Part shown: in pieces, positions 34,325 to 45,413 of the stretch
Layout of the letters: every line of letters begins with the position of its first letter
Numbering within the stretch: position 1 is the stretch's first letter
DNA from: Ottelia alismoides
Lineage: Eukaryota > Streptophyta > Magnoliopsida > Alismatales > Hydrocharitaceae
Reading direction: 5' to 3'
Assembly: GCA_037367405.1 (NCBI GenBank)
Contig: JAZKJV010010120.1
Location: 310,001 to 374,000, forward strand
DNA: 64,000 bases
Notes under the pieces: generated by a model
Databases searched by the model: none
The model's input: only the letters and a program-made list of their open reading frames with translations
What the model was told of the DNA's origin: nothing
Translations under genes and position numbers: made by a program

Positions 34325-35885
34325 TTTGATTTAGCCAAAATTCACGGGGTCTAAAATTATGTCTCACACAAGGCGGAGATAACCGAGGTCGCTGCGGTGA
34401 CCCGTAATGAATCCTGGACTAAAACCAACAATTAACCCACACTATAGATCAAGCAATAAGAAATAAATGTGAAGTTAAAATTTATTTTTAACTCTACATA
34501 AATGTTGTATAGAGCAAGTATGCAGAGAGTTCGAACACAGGGAGCAAACAGGGGTGTGTGTGTGTGTGTGTGAATGTGAAATGTGTTGTCTAGAAAATGC
34601 AATGCAAATATTTTTGTGGGTTTTTAATTTTTTTTTTAAATTTATTTATTTTAATTTTTAATTTTGTATTTTGATTTTTAATTTTCTGATTTTTATATTT
34701 TTATATTTTATGTATTTTTCTTTTTCAATATTAGAATTTATAAGCTATATAATAAAAGAGGGGATAGACTATTTAGAAAAATATGGAAAAATAGTCAAAA
34801 ATTCAGAAATAAAATCTTTTTGGTGTTTTTATAATTTTTTACTGTTTTTGTGATTTTTGGATATTTTTCAAAATGTTTTTGGCATTTTTTAAAAATTGAA
34901 GTAAAGAAAACAGTGAATGAACAATCTGGGCGAGACTAAAATGGGAAGGAAAATATCAGATGATGTCAAAATTTTCCCAAATTAGATTTAGAACAAAGAG
35001 AATAAAATAAGGAAGAAATAGGAACTGAGTTTGTATTTTTTGGACTTTTCTATGATTTTATAGATTTTTTTGAAGTTTTTGAGTATTTTCTAATTTTTAA
35101 GGTTTTTCTTTTGAATTTTTTTAGTGATTTTTGGATTGACACTAAAATAGGTTAAAATAGATAGTTGGTATTTTTTTTGGAATTTTTCGAGGTATTTTAA
35201 AATTTTTTTGGTATTTTCTAAGCTAGACAGTACTGAAATAGCATGTTTTTTATTTTTAATAAATAATAAAATGCAACAAAAATGAAAAATAAAAATATGG
35301 CATGCAAGGGCAAGTTAACAGGAGCTTAAGTTGAATTTCTGGGAATTTTTGAAATTAAAATGAGGCCTTAAATAAATGGAGCAAGCACACAAAAACAATT
35401 GAGCCTGGTAGGGGTATATATGCAAATACACAAACATCCAGGGGCACGCATGAAATTTTTCCAAAAAGTTATAACTAAATATTCAATTTTGAGCACCAAA
35501 TACAAAATCTCAGACCCACAGGGGTGTCACAGCAAAAAGCCCACCAGGGCGCGTGACTTGCACGCGCTTGGGAAGGACCAAAACGAAATTTCAAAAACAC
35601 CCGAGGGCTGATGTGTAATATTCCCAAAGTTTTTACACGTAAGCTAACAATTATAGTACTAAAACGAAATCTACAAAAGGCCGAGGTCCTCTCTGCAAAA
35701 AGCCCACACCTCATGTGAACAGGTCACGTGAGGTGACGTGGCCGAGGACCTATGTGTAAATACCTAAAGTCCGAGGGCCTAAATGAAAATTTTACAAAAT
35801 ATTTAAAGTACCATTTAAAGTTTATGGACTAAAAGGAAAGTACAAAAAATGGAAGGGGTGGCTCTGCAAAATACCCCTTCGAAGC

Positions 35886-36116
35886 TGATCCGACGGTGAA
35901 AGGGCTGCTGAGGACGTGTGGCTGCTATCCGACGGTCGACGGGCTGGATCCAACGGGCTGGCTCGAGCCACTTATCCACGTGTCGCGTTCTCCTCGCATG
36001 ATGACGGTTCAGCTTCGACGTCCGAGATTGGATCTCAGATGAGATCTGACGGTGGAAGGGCTCTGAGATCGGACGGTCGACGTGAAATCTGGGCCGCCTT
36101 AAAAATCCAACGGCTG
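35886..36116. promoter_or_regulatory. A LTR: six ATCCRACGG-type motifs
   Basis: GATCCGACGG (35887), TATCCGACGG (about 35936), GATCCAACGG (about 35958), GATCTGACGG (about 36043), GATCGGACGG (about 36077) and AATCCAACGG (about 36104). The AACGG core resembles MYB3R (MSA) sites. Similar words recur in the B and D LTRs. Confidence 0.5.
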
Positions 36117-36368
36117 CGAAGGGCTCTCGATGAACTGGGATGAACTCGCGGGAAGGCGAGTTTCCCAAGCGTCAATCTCCCTCCTCCGCCGCTCTTTGTG
36201 CTCCAAAATGGCGTCTGATGCTCCTGCGGTGGTCCACAACGTGCTGGTGGCTCCAGAAATCTCTGGCGGTGGCCGGAGGGCTCGCGCGAGGTCGCCGGAG
36301 CACAAGGGCTCCAGGTACCTCTCCGCCTCCTCCAAAACGAGCCCCAGGTGCGAATTAGGGCCCAACAC

Positions 36369-36617
36369 CTGTAAGAGAAGAGTGAAAGGACCCAGGGTAA
36401 AATGCCTTAGCCTCGCGGGATGGATACTATGGTGTGAATCGATGGGGTGGAGTTTGGCCGGAGTTGCGCTCCGGCGAGGCGAGCGATTTGAGCGATTCAA
36501 GTGATGTAACGTGAGATTTTTTGGGGTTTTTGATCCTAAATCTATGGCGAAGCAAATGCAAGAAAAATCAATGGTAAAGAGACACCTCAAGGGCCTTGAG
36601 ACCGAGGTCAAAGATAC
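36369..36617 (-). other. A LTR: candidate leader intron
   Basis: Sense donor TTGAG|GTATCT at 36617, acceptor CTCTTCTCTTACAG|GTG at 36369, 249 nt, almost the same length as the B candidate (248). A second donor GAG|GTGTCT lies near 36590. Confidence 0.45.
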
Positions 36618-36997
36618 CTCAACGGGGGCTGGCCGGAGGTCGAGGGAACACCCAAATCCTCGTCGGGAATCCGCCTTGGAGAGCTCGCGTCGGAGCTGTC
36701 ACCTCCGACGACCTGTGGAGCAAGGAAGGGGAGGCAACTGGATCAAAAGTGGGGTTCAAATTTGAATCGAACTTCAAGGTTCGCTTAAGTAGGGTTGACG
36801 GTCATGGGGGAAGACCTGGGCGTAGTGGTTGAATCGATGCATGGCAGCCTAGGTAAACGTCTGGGCGAGCATGAGGGATGATCGAGGAGCGTATTTGCAG
36901 AAGGAATCATCCTCAAAGGATGAAAGACAAGGCCTCGAAAAATCCACGAAGGCGGAGCAAAAATGAGGTTTCTGACAGTCTAAAGGACCTAGGGCAA

Positions 36998-37055
36998 GCA
37001 GTTGACCGAGGTCAACTGCGACTGCCCCCTGGTTGGTCCACGTGGACCAACCAGG
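36998..37055. promoter_or_regulatory. A LTR: perfect W-box and G-box palindromes
   Basis: GCAGTTGACC-GA-GGTCAACTGC at 36998-37019 (arm outside TTGACC differs from B, and both sides changed together). Perfect 28-bp palindrome at 37028-37055, half-site CCTGGTTGGTCCAC. Confidence 0.65.
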
Positions 37056-38200
37056 AAAAAGGTCCTAAAAAATGATTTAAAAATTCAATTAAAAATCGAA
37101 AATGATTTTATTAATTTTTAATTATAAAATAAAAATTGTTTATTTTTTTATGAAGTATTTTATAATGATTTTTATTTATTTTTATGAAGTATATTTTTTC
37201 AAGTTTACTTTTATACCCCTTATAGGTACATATACCTATGTATTTTATTACTTTATTTTTATTTTGTGTATTTTAATTTTATTATTTTTATTTAGTATTT
37301 TATAAAATCATAAAATACTTTTATACACACAAATATATTTTTATTTTATTTTATTTATGTGTTTTGTATATTTAATAAAATATAAGTTGGTATTGTAAAG
37401 GTATGTATATATGTATAGTACGTGTGTATTTTACATATATATTTTTATTTTGAGTTTTATTTAGGTTTTTATTCCTGTTTTAATGTACATAATTATTATA
37501 AGTAATATTTACAAAATTATAAAAATATAAAATTATAAAAATAATGAATAAAGAATAAATTGAATATTTTAATATGTACATATATACAATGTGGGTCCAA
37601 AACTCAACTTTCAAACCGTAGCTCCGCTAAATGCGAAATCACCGCCATTAAATAGCTTATTTTATTCTATATACAATTAAAGGTGAGTTTGCTGCATTTT
37701 GAGTTTTCATTTGTGAGATACGGGTCTGGGAAGTTGGGATTCTGGATTTTTGTTCAGACTATAACTTTTTATCTGTACATTATTTTTGAATGAAATCAAT
37801 TTTGTATTTTTCTTTATTTAATTATCTACAATTTCATGTATAAAGTTTCTTTATTTGATGTATAAAAATTGGAACCAAAAATAGGTTCCAAAATGAATAA
37901 AGACTGAATTAAAAAGTATAGGTATTTGACCCTTATCTCCCCCTACTTTATTCCTTATCGACCTATTCATCAAGATGCCTAGGTCTCGAGGTTTTGGGTC
38001 AAAAAATATTTACAATATTTTATTCTTTTTCGTTTCTTTTATTTATTCTATGATTTTGGCTTTAATTACAGTATTTTATACACTATTTACAGATACATGC
38101 ATGAATGCTAATATGCTCTAATTAATGCTATTTACAAGCATTTACTAGGATTTTTGAGGCCAAAATGATAGAATAAAGATGTTGAAATGTGGATTCATCA

Positions 38201-38205
38201 AGTAC
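38201..38205. repeat. Predicted target-site copy of element A (AGTAC)
   Basis: The five bases after the LTR end. Its partner should sit beyond A's 3' LTR, off the left edge. Confidence 0.4.
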
Positions 38206-38599
38206 CTATTAGCGATAACAGTTTCCAGCAAGCTAATCTTTGCATCGAGTTTCGCCCTTTAGGAAGACACTTGATGCTTCCCTTTCCCAAAGTATGATGA
38301 AGGTCAAACTTTTTCTGTCTTCCTAATCAACAAATCAATCAGCCCTTGAGATATATAGTTGGAGAGTTGGGTAGGAAATCCCACAAAAAATGAGCATGGT
38401 CAAAGATTTGTCACGTAGATCGCGATATCAAGGGACATTAGTCCAGTCTAAGCATTTTTTTTCTTAGTAGGTTGGGTTCGAAGAAGTGTCCAAAGACATT
38501 AATGGGAAATCAGAACTACAATTCAAGCTTTTTTATTCATTCTTATAATGTTGAGAAGCTCAAAATAGGTAGACTTGAGCCCTCGAAAATAGCCAAATA
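38206..38599. other. Old intergenic sequence between A and the LINE remnant
   Basis: No ORF, repeat or RNA gene recognised. It may be further decayed 3' LINE sequence, since it continues downstream of the RT remnant on the minus strand. Confidence 0.4.
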
Positions 38600-38960
38600 G
38601 AACTCGGAAGTGGTGGAAGATGGAAAAATCAGAATCCCACATGATTCTCAAACTTGTCTATGAAAAGTGATGAAGGTCTTGTCAGGAGGGCCAAGTTCAT
38701 ACATTGAAGGTCCTCCGACGAACCCCTTCCTTCATAGGTGAGCAAACAGATAACCAATCCACCAAGTTCATGTTCCTCTTCCCTCCTTCAGAACCCCACA
38801 GGAACCTCCGTCTAATCATGTCCTTCTTGCTTTGCATCATTATAAGGGGCCCAATCAACGACATATTTGCTACTATATAATTAAAATGTATTTTATAGAA
38901 GAAGTTTCAAAATAGGGAAGCTGCTTAGAACCTTAAGAAGCACAAGCCTCCAAGATTGAC
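38600..38960 (-). pseudogene. Decayed L1-type LINE reverse transcriptase (C-terminal part)
   Basis: Minus strand, several frames. About 38960-38917 reads SWRLVLLKVLSSFP, like the conserved GGRLxLLKSVLSSxP segment of plant L1 RTs. About 38815-38745 reads RRRFLWGSEGGKRNMN then VDWLSVCSPMKEG, like the xxFLWGG...W..VC.PK..GG segment. Then a frame change and NLALL-like text. Stops and frameshifts throughout. Family assignment rests on these motifs. Confidence 0.7.
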
Positions 38961-38992
38961 TTTTGTAGCCAGTCAGAGATGGAAAGTAGCTG

Positions 38993-39096
38993 TAGAGCAA
39001 GAAGCTTCGTTCGATGCTACCGGTCTACTTGCCTTCCAATAAAGGATATAGAGCAAGAAGCTTCGTTTGATGCTACCGGTCAACTTGCCTTCCAAT
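38993..39096. repeat. 56-bp-period tandem duplication
   Basis: AGAGCAAGAAGCTTCGTT then GATGCTACCGGTC and ACTTGCCTTCCAATA occur at 38993-39040 and 39049-39096 with two differences. Confidence 0.9.
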
Positions 39097-39595
39097 ACCC
39101 AAAAAGGTTTAGTACGAATTTGTAAAAGAAAAGAAAGGAAAATTATGACAAAATCTGATTGGGATGCACGTTAATTCTTTGTAAGATAACTTCCACGTAT
39201 TGAAAGATGTGGTTTTGGTTCTTTGGAACGCCTGGACAAATTGGTTAATTGATTGAGCGGTGGTCACTTTCAGGCTAATTTATTAACCTGCTAGGAACGG
39301 TGTTTTATTCCTGGAGAGAGGAAACACGTCAAAATCCTTTCGGATTTCTGGAATTGTAGTTAGGGATTTTTACCCGGCAGATCCTATAATCTTTTCCAAT
39401 TACATCTACGACCTTTAAAACATCGTAATTCATCTCCCGATTTGGTAACCCTTACCCGACAGATCCTACGGTTAAGGCCCGTTAATTTACCGATTAAAAT
39501 TAACCAGATTTTGTTATGTTCTTTTATATTATATCCATTTTGTTTATTAAATTTACATTGAGTGCCACTCCATCATCCGAGACCCCCCCCCGGCG
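39097..39595. other. Intergenic sequence left of element C
   Basis: Nothing recognised except a repeated ACCCGRCAGATCCTA word (about 39372 and 39454). A C-run lies at 39582-39591. Confidence 0.4.
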
Positions 39596-39671
39596 ATGGA
39601 GGACCCCCTGTCGTCGCTGCTTCGCCCTCCTCGCGCCCCCGGCGACACTGCTCCCCCAGCCCCCTGTGCCC
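39596..39671 (+). pseudogene. GC-rich ORF start cut by the C LTR
   Basis: ATG at 39596 in a good plant context (GGCGATGG), open for 25 codons (starts MEDPLSSLLRPPRAPG) until the LTR of C at 39672. Composition is GC-rich, unlike its surroundings. It could be the first exon of a gene or a LINE ORF; no family recognised. Confidence 0.3.
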
Positions 39672-41543
39672 TGATGAGCGAATCCGCGACTAAGGTAGAT
39701 AAGTCAATGCGATCGTTGTGACCTCAGTCACTCGGGACTCAAAGCTCAATCAAGAAAAATTATTAAGACCACCAAATAAGGATAAAAATTGATGAAATAC
39801 GAAATAGCGGTCTCGCTAAGATATTAACCTGGTATAGCACCCAGGGTCGAACTCATGAAGCACGTGATGGCCATGCGGCCTACGAAGTAGTCTAAAGTAA
39901 AGAAAAATAAAGACAAATGATTTTTGGTGGATTTTTAAAATTTTTATAATTTTGTGAAATTTTTAATTATAAAGAAAACAATAAAACAAAGAAAACACAC
40001 AAATTCAAGCAATTATTTAATTACTCTAAAAAACTCAAAAAAATCAAACAAAAATATTTTTATGATTTTTATATTTTTTTACTGTTTTTGATGAATTTTT
40101 GATAATTTTCTGATTTTTTAGAATTTTATAAAAATAACATAAGGCAGAAACCAAAGGACACTGTCCAGCCAAGCTTCTAAGACCAAAATAAAATATAAAA
40201 TGGTCTCAATAGAGCCTAGAGGTAATTTTCTTGGAAAATAGAAACAAAAGGGAGAATTCAAAAAAAGGGATTTTTATTTTTTGATTTTTCTATGATTTAT
40301 TAGAATTTTTATGAGATTTTCAAGGTTTTTCATATTTTATAGTTTTTATGAATCCAAAAATAACCAAAATTGGTCGAAAATCAAACACACCAAAACAAAC
40401 AAAATATAAATTTTTGGTAATTTTTAAAGAGTTTTTGATATTTTTTGTGAATTTTAAATATGAACAGGAAGAAAAAGAGTTGTTTTTGAATTTTTAAAAA
40501 TAACAAATGGGCTCAAAAATTTTCCAAAAAATTAATGAAATTTTTACACGGTAACAGGAGCCACGTGTCAAATTTTCACTTGATTTGGATACAATTTGAT
40601 ATTTTATTTACAACAAACAAAAGCCCACAGTCACATGGACCTATTTATCATAAAAATATGTTCCGGGGCTAAACAAAGAACAAACTCAAAAATGCAGGGG
40701 GCCCAGGTGCAAAAGTTCCAAATCCTCACACACAAGGCACGTGGACTGGACACGCAGGGACCAATCTGTAATAAAAATAACTCCCCGGACTTAATAGCAA
40801 CAGGTGCTAAAAGTCCTGGGGAGATATTGCAAAATGCCCAGCAAATTTCAACACATGCGGAAATAAACCACTCACAGGGGCATAAGTGCAAATATTAAAA
40901 AAGATATTTCAATCAGTAACAATCAGAAACCACAGCCCTCAGTATGCAATTTCACCAAAAATACACGTGACGAAGCAAGTGTCCACAATATACAGGGGTA
41001 GAAATGCAAATATAAGTAACGACAAGGTCCTAAGTGCAAAAGTTCCAAAATAAAATGAACGCTATAAAATATTTACAGGACTAAATGATAAAAACTAAAA
41101 GATAAAGGGCCTAAGGGTAAATTACCCTTTATTCGCAGATGGACTGGATGCGCGCCACGTGGATGATCGTGCGTCTCTGGAAGGGGCTCGCCTCTCCTCT
41201 GCGACAGACGGTGAAGATGGCGGCACGTGGCGATCGGGCGGTGCTGGTATCGGGGCCCCTCTTCGTATAAGTGAACTGTCCAGATCAAATCTAGCATACC
41301 GGGGGTGAACAGACGGTGCTGGAGGACTCTGGAAGAACACCTCGCCGACGAACTTCGCCGGAGGAATGCGAGCGCGCTGAACCTCCTCGGGGGCTACTGA
41401 TAGGTGGAAAAAGATCGCCAAGGCCTCCCGCGTCTGTGAGGCTCCTCCGATGACGCTGGGAGGCTCCGAAGAGCTCCAACGACGAAGGCGGAGCTTAAGC
41501 TCCTGTGATGAACGTGGAGGACCTCAGATGGACCTCCTCAGAC

Positions 41544-41854
41544 CTGCAAAGTGGCACAGAAAGACTCCTGGGTCAAGGGCAAAGTGCCTCGACCCGGTTA
41601 GAAGCGAGGTGGATGGTCGGTGCGTCGAGATGGAAGAACTCCGGCGAAGCGACGACGAAGGAGTTCGACTCCCAGTTCCGTGGCGAACCGGGTTGGATGA
41701 AGGGGCGGAGAATGTGCGGCGAAGTAAAGCGAAGGTGTTGGTCAGGTCAATCGATGGAACGGGTGGACGACATGGCCGGAATCGATGGTCGACGGCGATG
41801 GAAGAAATTGGGCGTAAACGGAAATTGGTGAAAGGTACAACGAACTAGGCTTAC
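41544..41854 (-). other. C LTR: candidate leader intron
   Basis: Sense donor CATCTG|GTAAGCC at 41854 (the strongest donor of the four families), acceptor GTGCCACTTTGCAG|GTC at 41544, 311 nt. Confidence 0.45.
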
Positions 41855-42302
41855 CAGATGGTCAAGGTCGACTGTGGACGAGCTTCCGAAGCTCTGGGTC
41901 CTTGCCTCGAGGGCCGTCGATGCCCGAGGCTCGAGCGCTGCTCTTGGGGGGCGCACGACGGCGCTAGGCTGCTGGATCAGTGGCCGGGGCACTCTCTCCT
42001 CACTACGACACCACCGGCCGCTAGCTGTCACTCAGGCGGAGGTGGTGGAGGTCCTGGGTAGGGAAATGCGGAGCCAAAGATAGGGTAAAATACGCGGCGG
42101 AGCTGGGACTAAATACTCCTAGGGGTCCGGCTAGAAGAGGTTCGGGCAAGACAATCGGAGCACAGATCCCCATAACCCACCCCGGGCGTGGATTAGGGAT
42201 GATTCAAGGATAATCGGTGCCCGAGGTTTCGATTAATGGAAGTCGGATCATGCTAGGAAAAATCGGCAAAGTCGGGTCAGGAGCAAAGATCCGCGGGGCT
42301 GT

Positions 42303-42348
42303 GGTCCAGGGGGGGAGTTGACCGGGGGGTCAACATCCCCCGTGGACC
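42303..42348. promoter_or_regulatory. C LTR: W-box inverted repeat nested in a larger inverted repeat
   Basis: GTTGACC-GGGG-GGTCAAC (42317-42334) lies between outer arms TGGTCCAGGGGG and CCCCCGTGGACCA. In A and B the same two elements lie side by side instead. Confidence 0.55.
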
Positions 42349-43323
42349 AATGGGATGCGGCCACATCAGAAAGATTTGGAAATTAATTATAAAATAGCAA
42401 ATGGCCGAATTATGCAAAACTCAAAAGATGAAAAATGTTTCTTTTATTTTAAACTAATTTTTTGTGATTTTTATTTATTTTTTGAAATAAAAATAAGGTA
42501 TGTACAATATAGTATAATATATAGGTATATATACAATATTGTATTTTTTATTTTTGATTTTTAATTATTTATTTTTGTACATTTTTATTCCAATTTTATA
42601 TTTTACTTATTTATAGAATAAAATTTGGAAATATTTTGGTATTTTTATTTTATTTTTATTATTTATTTACAAGGGTTAAATAAATAGTTATATACACATA
42701 TATACATGGTCTATATACAATGTTTATTTTGATTTTTATTTTTGTTCTTTTTATTTTATTTTTGTTTTTATGATTTTTATTTTATTTATTTACACTATGG
42801 GATATGGAATATATACAATTTTTATGGTATTTTAGTTTATTTATTTATAGGGATAAATAAATAAGGAAGTGGTTTCATGTACATGGTGAATATAGACAAG
42901 GGTGAAGGGATTTTATTTTCTTTTTACTTTTTTTCATTTTTATTTTAATTTGATATTTACAAATATATACAAATAAATAGAAACCCACTTTTATTTTTGT
43001 TTTAGAAGAAAATATTTTTATTTAATTACAGGTATATGTACACACATGAGCTTCCTTATCTCTCTCTACTTTAGTTTTTATGCGGTTAGGCCCATGCTGA
43101 GCCCTCCCTTGGGATTAGGTCGCTCAATATTTATTCTAAATATCTCCCTCTTTTTCTTTTGTTTCTTTATTCTTTTATTTATGCACAAAAACATGCTAAT
43201 TATACATATTTACAAAATGCATGCTGATTGACAATTATTTGTATTTACAGGAATATACATGTGTTTGGCAAAGGTTTTGTAGCTAAAATAAAAGAATAAA
43301 GAGTGATGAATGGGTATTCATCA

Positions 43324-43336
43324 CCCCCCTATACTT
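43324..43336 (-). promoter_or_regulatory. C: polypurine tract
   Basis: Sense AAGTATAGGGGGG directly before the LTR start TGATGAATAC; identical to the G-run arms of the hairpins in this lineage. Confidence 0.9.
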
Positions 43337-44890
43337 AACTTTGCTAGTCCCTTAGCAAACACTTATTTGAAAAAGAAGTGAAAAAGAAAAAGAAAAAGAA
43401 AAAGAGGAGAATATACATGGATTAATGCTGATAATTAAACTTTCCTTCATTAAATTGAATTATGGAGCTCGATCAGATCTTTGGATTATTGATGTGTCGG
43501 AACCTTATTTAGACTTAAGTTTAAAACCCAACAACCTCTAAGATCCACTAATCTATAATCAAGACTCGTCAACAATCCAGATCAGAACAAGTCATCATAC
43601 ACAAACCCTGAAGACTATGAGTCTTTCCTTGTACTGTGTAAGTGAGATAAGCTCTCCACCTCAGAAGTGGCGACTTGACAACCCTCCCCAACAAGGTAAC
43701 TCCATGACCCTAGTCTGGCCACTCTTTCCTCGAGGAGCGGGGTATTCCCTTCTAAGTTCAAGTTCAACCGGCTCAAGAAGAGGGGGAAGAAGAGAATGGA
43801 CCATGGCCAGTGTAGCCATGTATCCTTGGGAGCTCAACCAGTGTAGCTAAGTCTCCCTGCTGCAAGCTTCATAAGATGGAATCCATAAGTCTCAAGCTTT
43901 GCTTATTGCACTATATACATACTCCGGTGGGATTATCATTTTCTATCAGACCCACCATTTTTTTGGAGTTATTTTCTTTTTGCATTTTTTTTTCAAGTGC
44001 ATCTATACAACATATACATGTGCAGCATATATACATAAGGAGTTTTTCCTCTTGAGCCAGTAGACTATCCCTCTTTTGAAGCATTATTGCAACCCACAAC
44101 TCCTGTCGTTAGACCTCATGGCAACCAGACCAAGTTGAGACGCACTTCCTTCACTAAAAGAAGAAGAGAGGTGCTGCCTAGAACTACTACCCTCATATGC
44201 TACCCCAAGTCAAGGAAGACTGCCTCCTCACCACCTCATCCGTAGAGAGCTCGGTGTAAAGTGCGGGTCCAAGTCAAGCCATTATCTATATGAGTCATGT
44301 GTGTGTTGTTAAATGCTCTACTTAGGCTCATTGAGATGACATGTGACCATAGCCTAGTGGACTCAAAGAATTAAGTCACCATGGACCTGAAAAGCCTTAA
44401 CCCTAAGCCCTATAAGTTTTCTCTTAGAATTAGGTGGATTAAGATCTTAATCAAGCTCCATTTCCCAATTTAATTCCAGACTAGTTTAAATGTCAACTAT
44501 AATCCAGGAAAAACTATACAAATATATACAAGGATGCTATTTACACAATATTTACACAAATGCAAAATTTTTGAAAAATGTTTTGAAATCATAGATGTAT
44601 ACATGAATGCAAGTTTTGCAAAATATTTACACAAATTTACACAAGATTTTTGCAAACTTTTGATTTTCAAAACATTTTGGAAAAATTTTTGTACTATATA
44701 CATAATTTTGATATGCACATATTTACACAAACTTTACACAAAAAGTTTTTGAAAACATTTTTACAAAAAATAATTTGTACAATAGCAATGTATGTGCAAT
44801 AAAAGAATGTTTATTTACAGGGAAAAATTTTTAATTTTTATGGATTTTGGGTTTTTAGCCATTTTTATTTATTAACACACTCACACAAAG
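43337..44890 (-). other. C: 3' noncoding region
   Basis: Shares the CTCGAGGAGCGGGGTATTCC block (about 43730-43765) and the TTTTTCCTCTTGAG...CTCTTTTGAAGC block (44035-44116) with B and D. 44500-44860 is A/T-rich with TTTTTGAAAA words. No coding potential. Confidence 0.8.
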
Positions 44891-45285
44891 TACGAGTTAT
44901 GGCTCAAGTATATATGGAATATACACACCCCCCCTATACTTAGCTCGAACGATGTCCTCATAGTCAAGAGCGATGAAGAAGACATAACTCGTGCTTAGTA
45001 TAGGGAAGTGAAAAGGAAGGCTATATACAAAGACGAATGAAAGAATAGAAATCAAGAGGGTCTCGGCCTTTCCCCCTATACTTAGGATCAAATAATCCTA
45101 AGTATAGCAGTCTGTACACAAAGGGAAACCCGAGTGAAGAATGTATAGGGTCTACCCCCTATACTTAGGGTAAAATATCCCTAAGTATAGGCAACAAAAA
45201 CAGGGGTAGAATGAATCAAAAGAAATACCCGAGAGTCCAACATCCCCCCTATACTTAGGGTAAATTACACCCTAAGTATAGCATA
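44891..45285 (-). other. C: hairpin array with polypurine-tract copies
   Basis: Hairpin 1 at 44934-45003 (imperfect, long); hairpin 2 45076-45088/45095-45107 (13 bp perfect, loop CAAATA); hairpin 3 45159-45170/45179-45190 (12 bp perfect, loop TAAAATAT); hairpin 4 45249-45260/45270-45281 (12 bp perfect). Confidence 0.88.
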
Positions 45286-45413
45286 ATCAAAGGATGAGAA
45301 AAGGGATGTGGGACTAAAGAATGTAATGATATGGACAACTGGATCTATACAAGTCAGGGGAACAGTGATAATCAGACATGAGATGCAATAGATGTGAGTC
45401 AAAAGACCACATC

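Larger units (their letters stand above)
5410..38200 (-). mobile_element. Element A: Athila-type Ty3/Gypsy element, interrupted by T and B
   Basis: Read on the minus strand, the order is 5' LTR (38200-34327), tRNA-Asp primer site, leader, gag, [element B], protease, RT, RNase H, integrase, 3' noncoding region, then the T insertion. Joining 29736 to 11175 restores the same order found in B without loss. The RT motifs (VCVDYRRLN, FMDDFSVYG) and the tRNA-Asp primer site are those of the Athila lineage. The 3' LTR lies off the left edge. All domains carry breaks, so A cannot move by itself. Confidence 0.9.
34327..38200 (-). repeat. A: 5' LTR
   Basis: TGATTTAGCC to GGATTCATCA, 3874 bp. Same plan as the B LTR (A/T-rich, GC-rich middle at about 35700-37050, A/T-rich) but clearly more diverged from B than the coding regions are, above all in the first 130 bp and in the GC-rich middle. 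Contains GATCCRACGG motifs (35886-36116), a candidate intron (36369-36617), and W-box and G-box palindromes (36998-37055). Confidence 0.93.
39672..43323 (-). repeat. C: 3' LTR
   Basis: TGATGAGCGA to GTATTCATCA, 3652 bp, with terminal TGATGA/TCATCA. Same plan as A/B: A/T-rich flanks and a GC-rich middle (about 41110-42350) with a candidate intron (41544-41854). A TATA-like sense TATTTAG (about 42110) and a nested cruciform (42303-42348) are also present. Confidence 0.92.

Noticed and set aside
36099..36611. 170-aa minus-strand ORF in the A LTR
   Set aside because: It crosses the candidate intron and is not preserved in B.
41450..41848. 132-aa plus-strand ORF in the C LTR
   Set aside because: Antisense to the element, low-complexity Arg/Gly-rich, not found in other LTRs.
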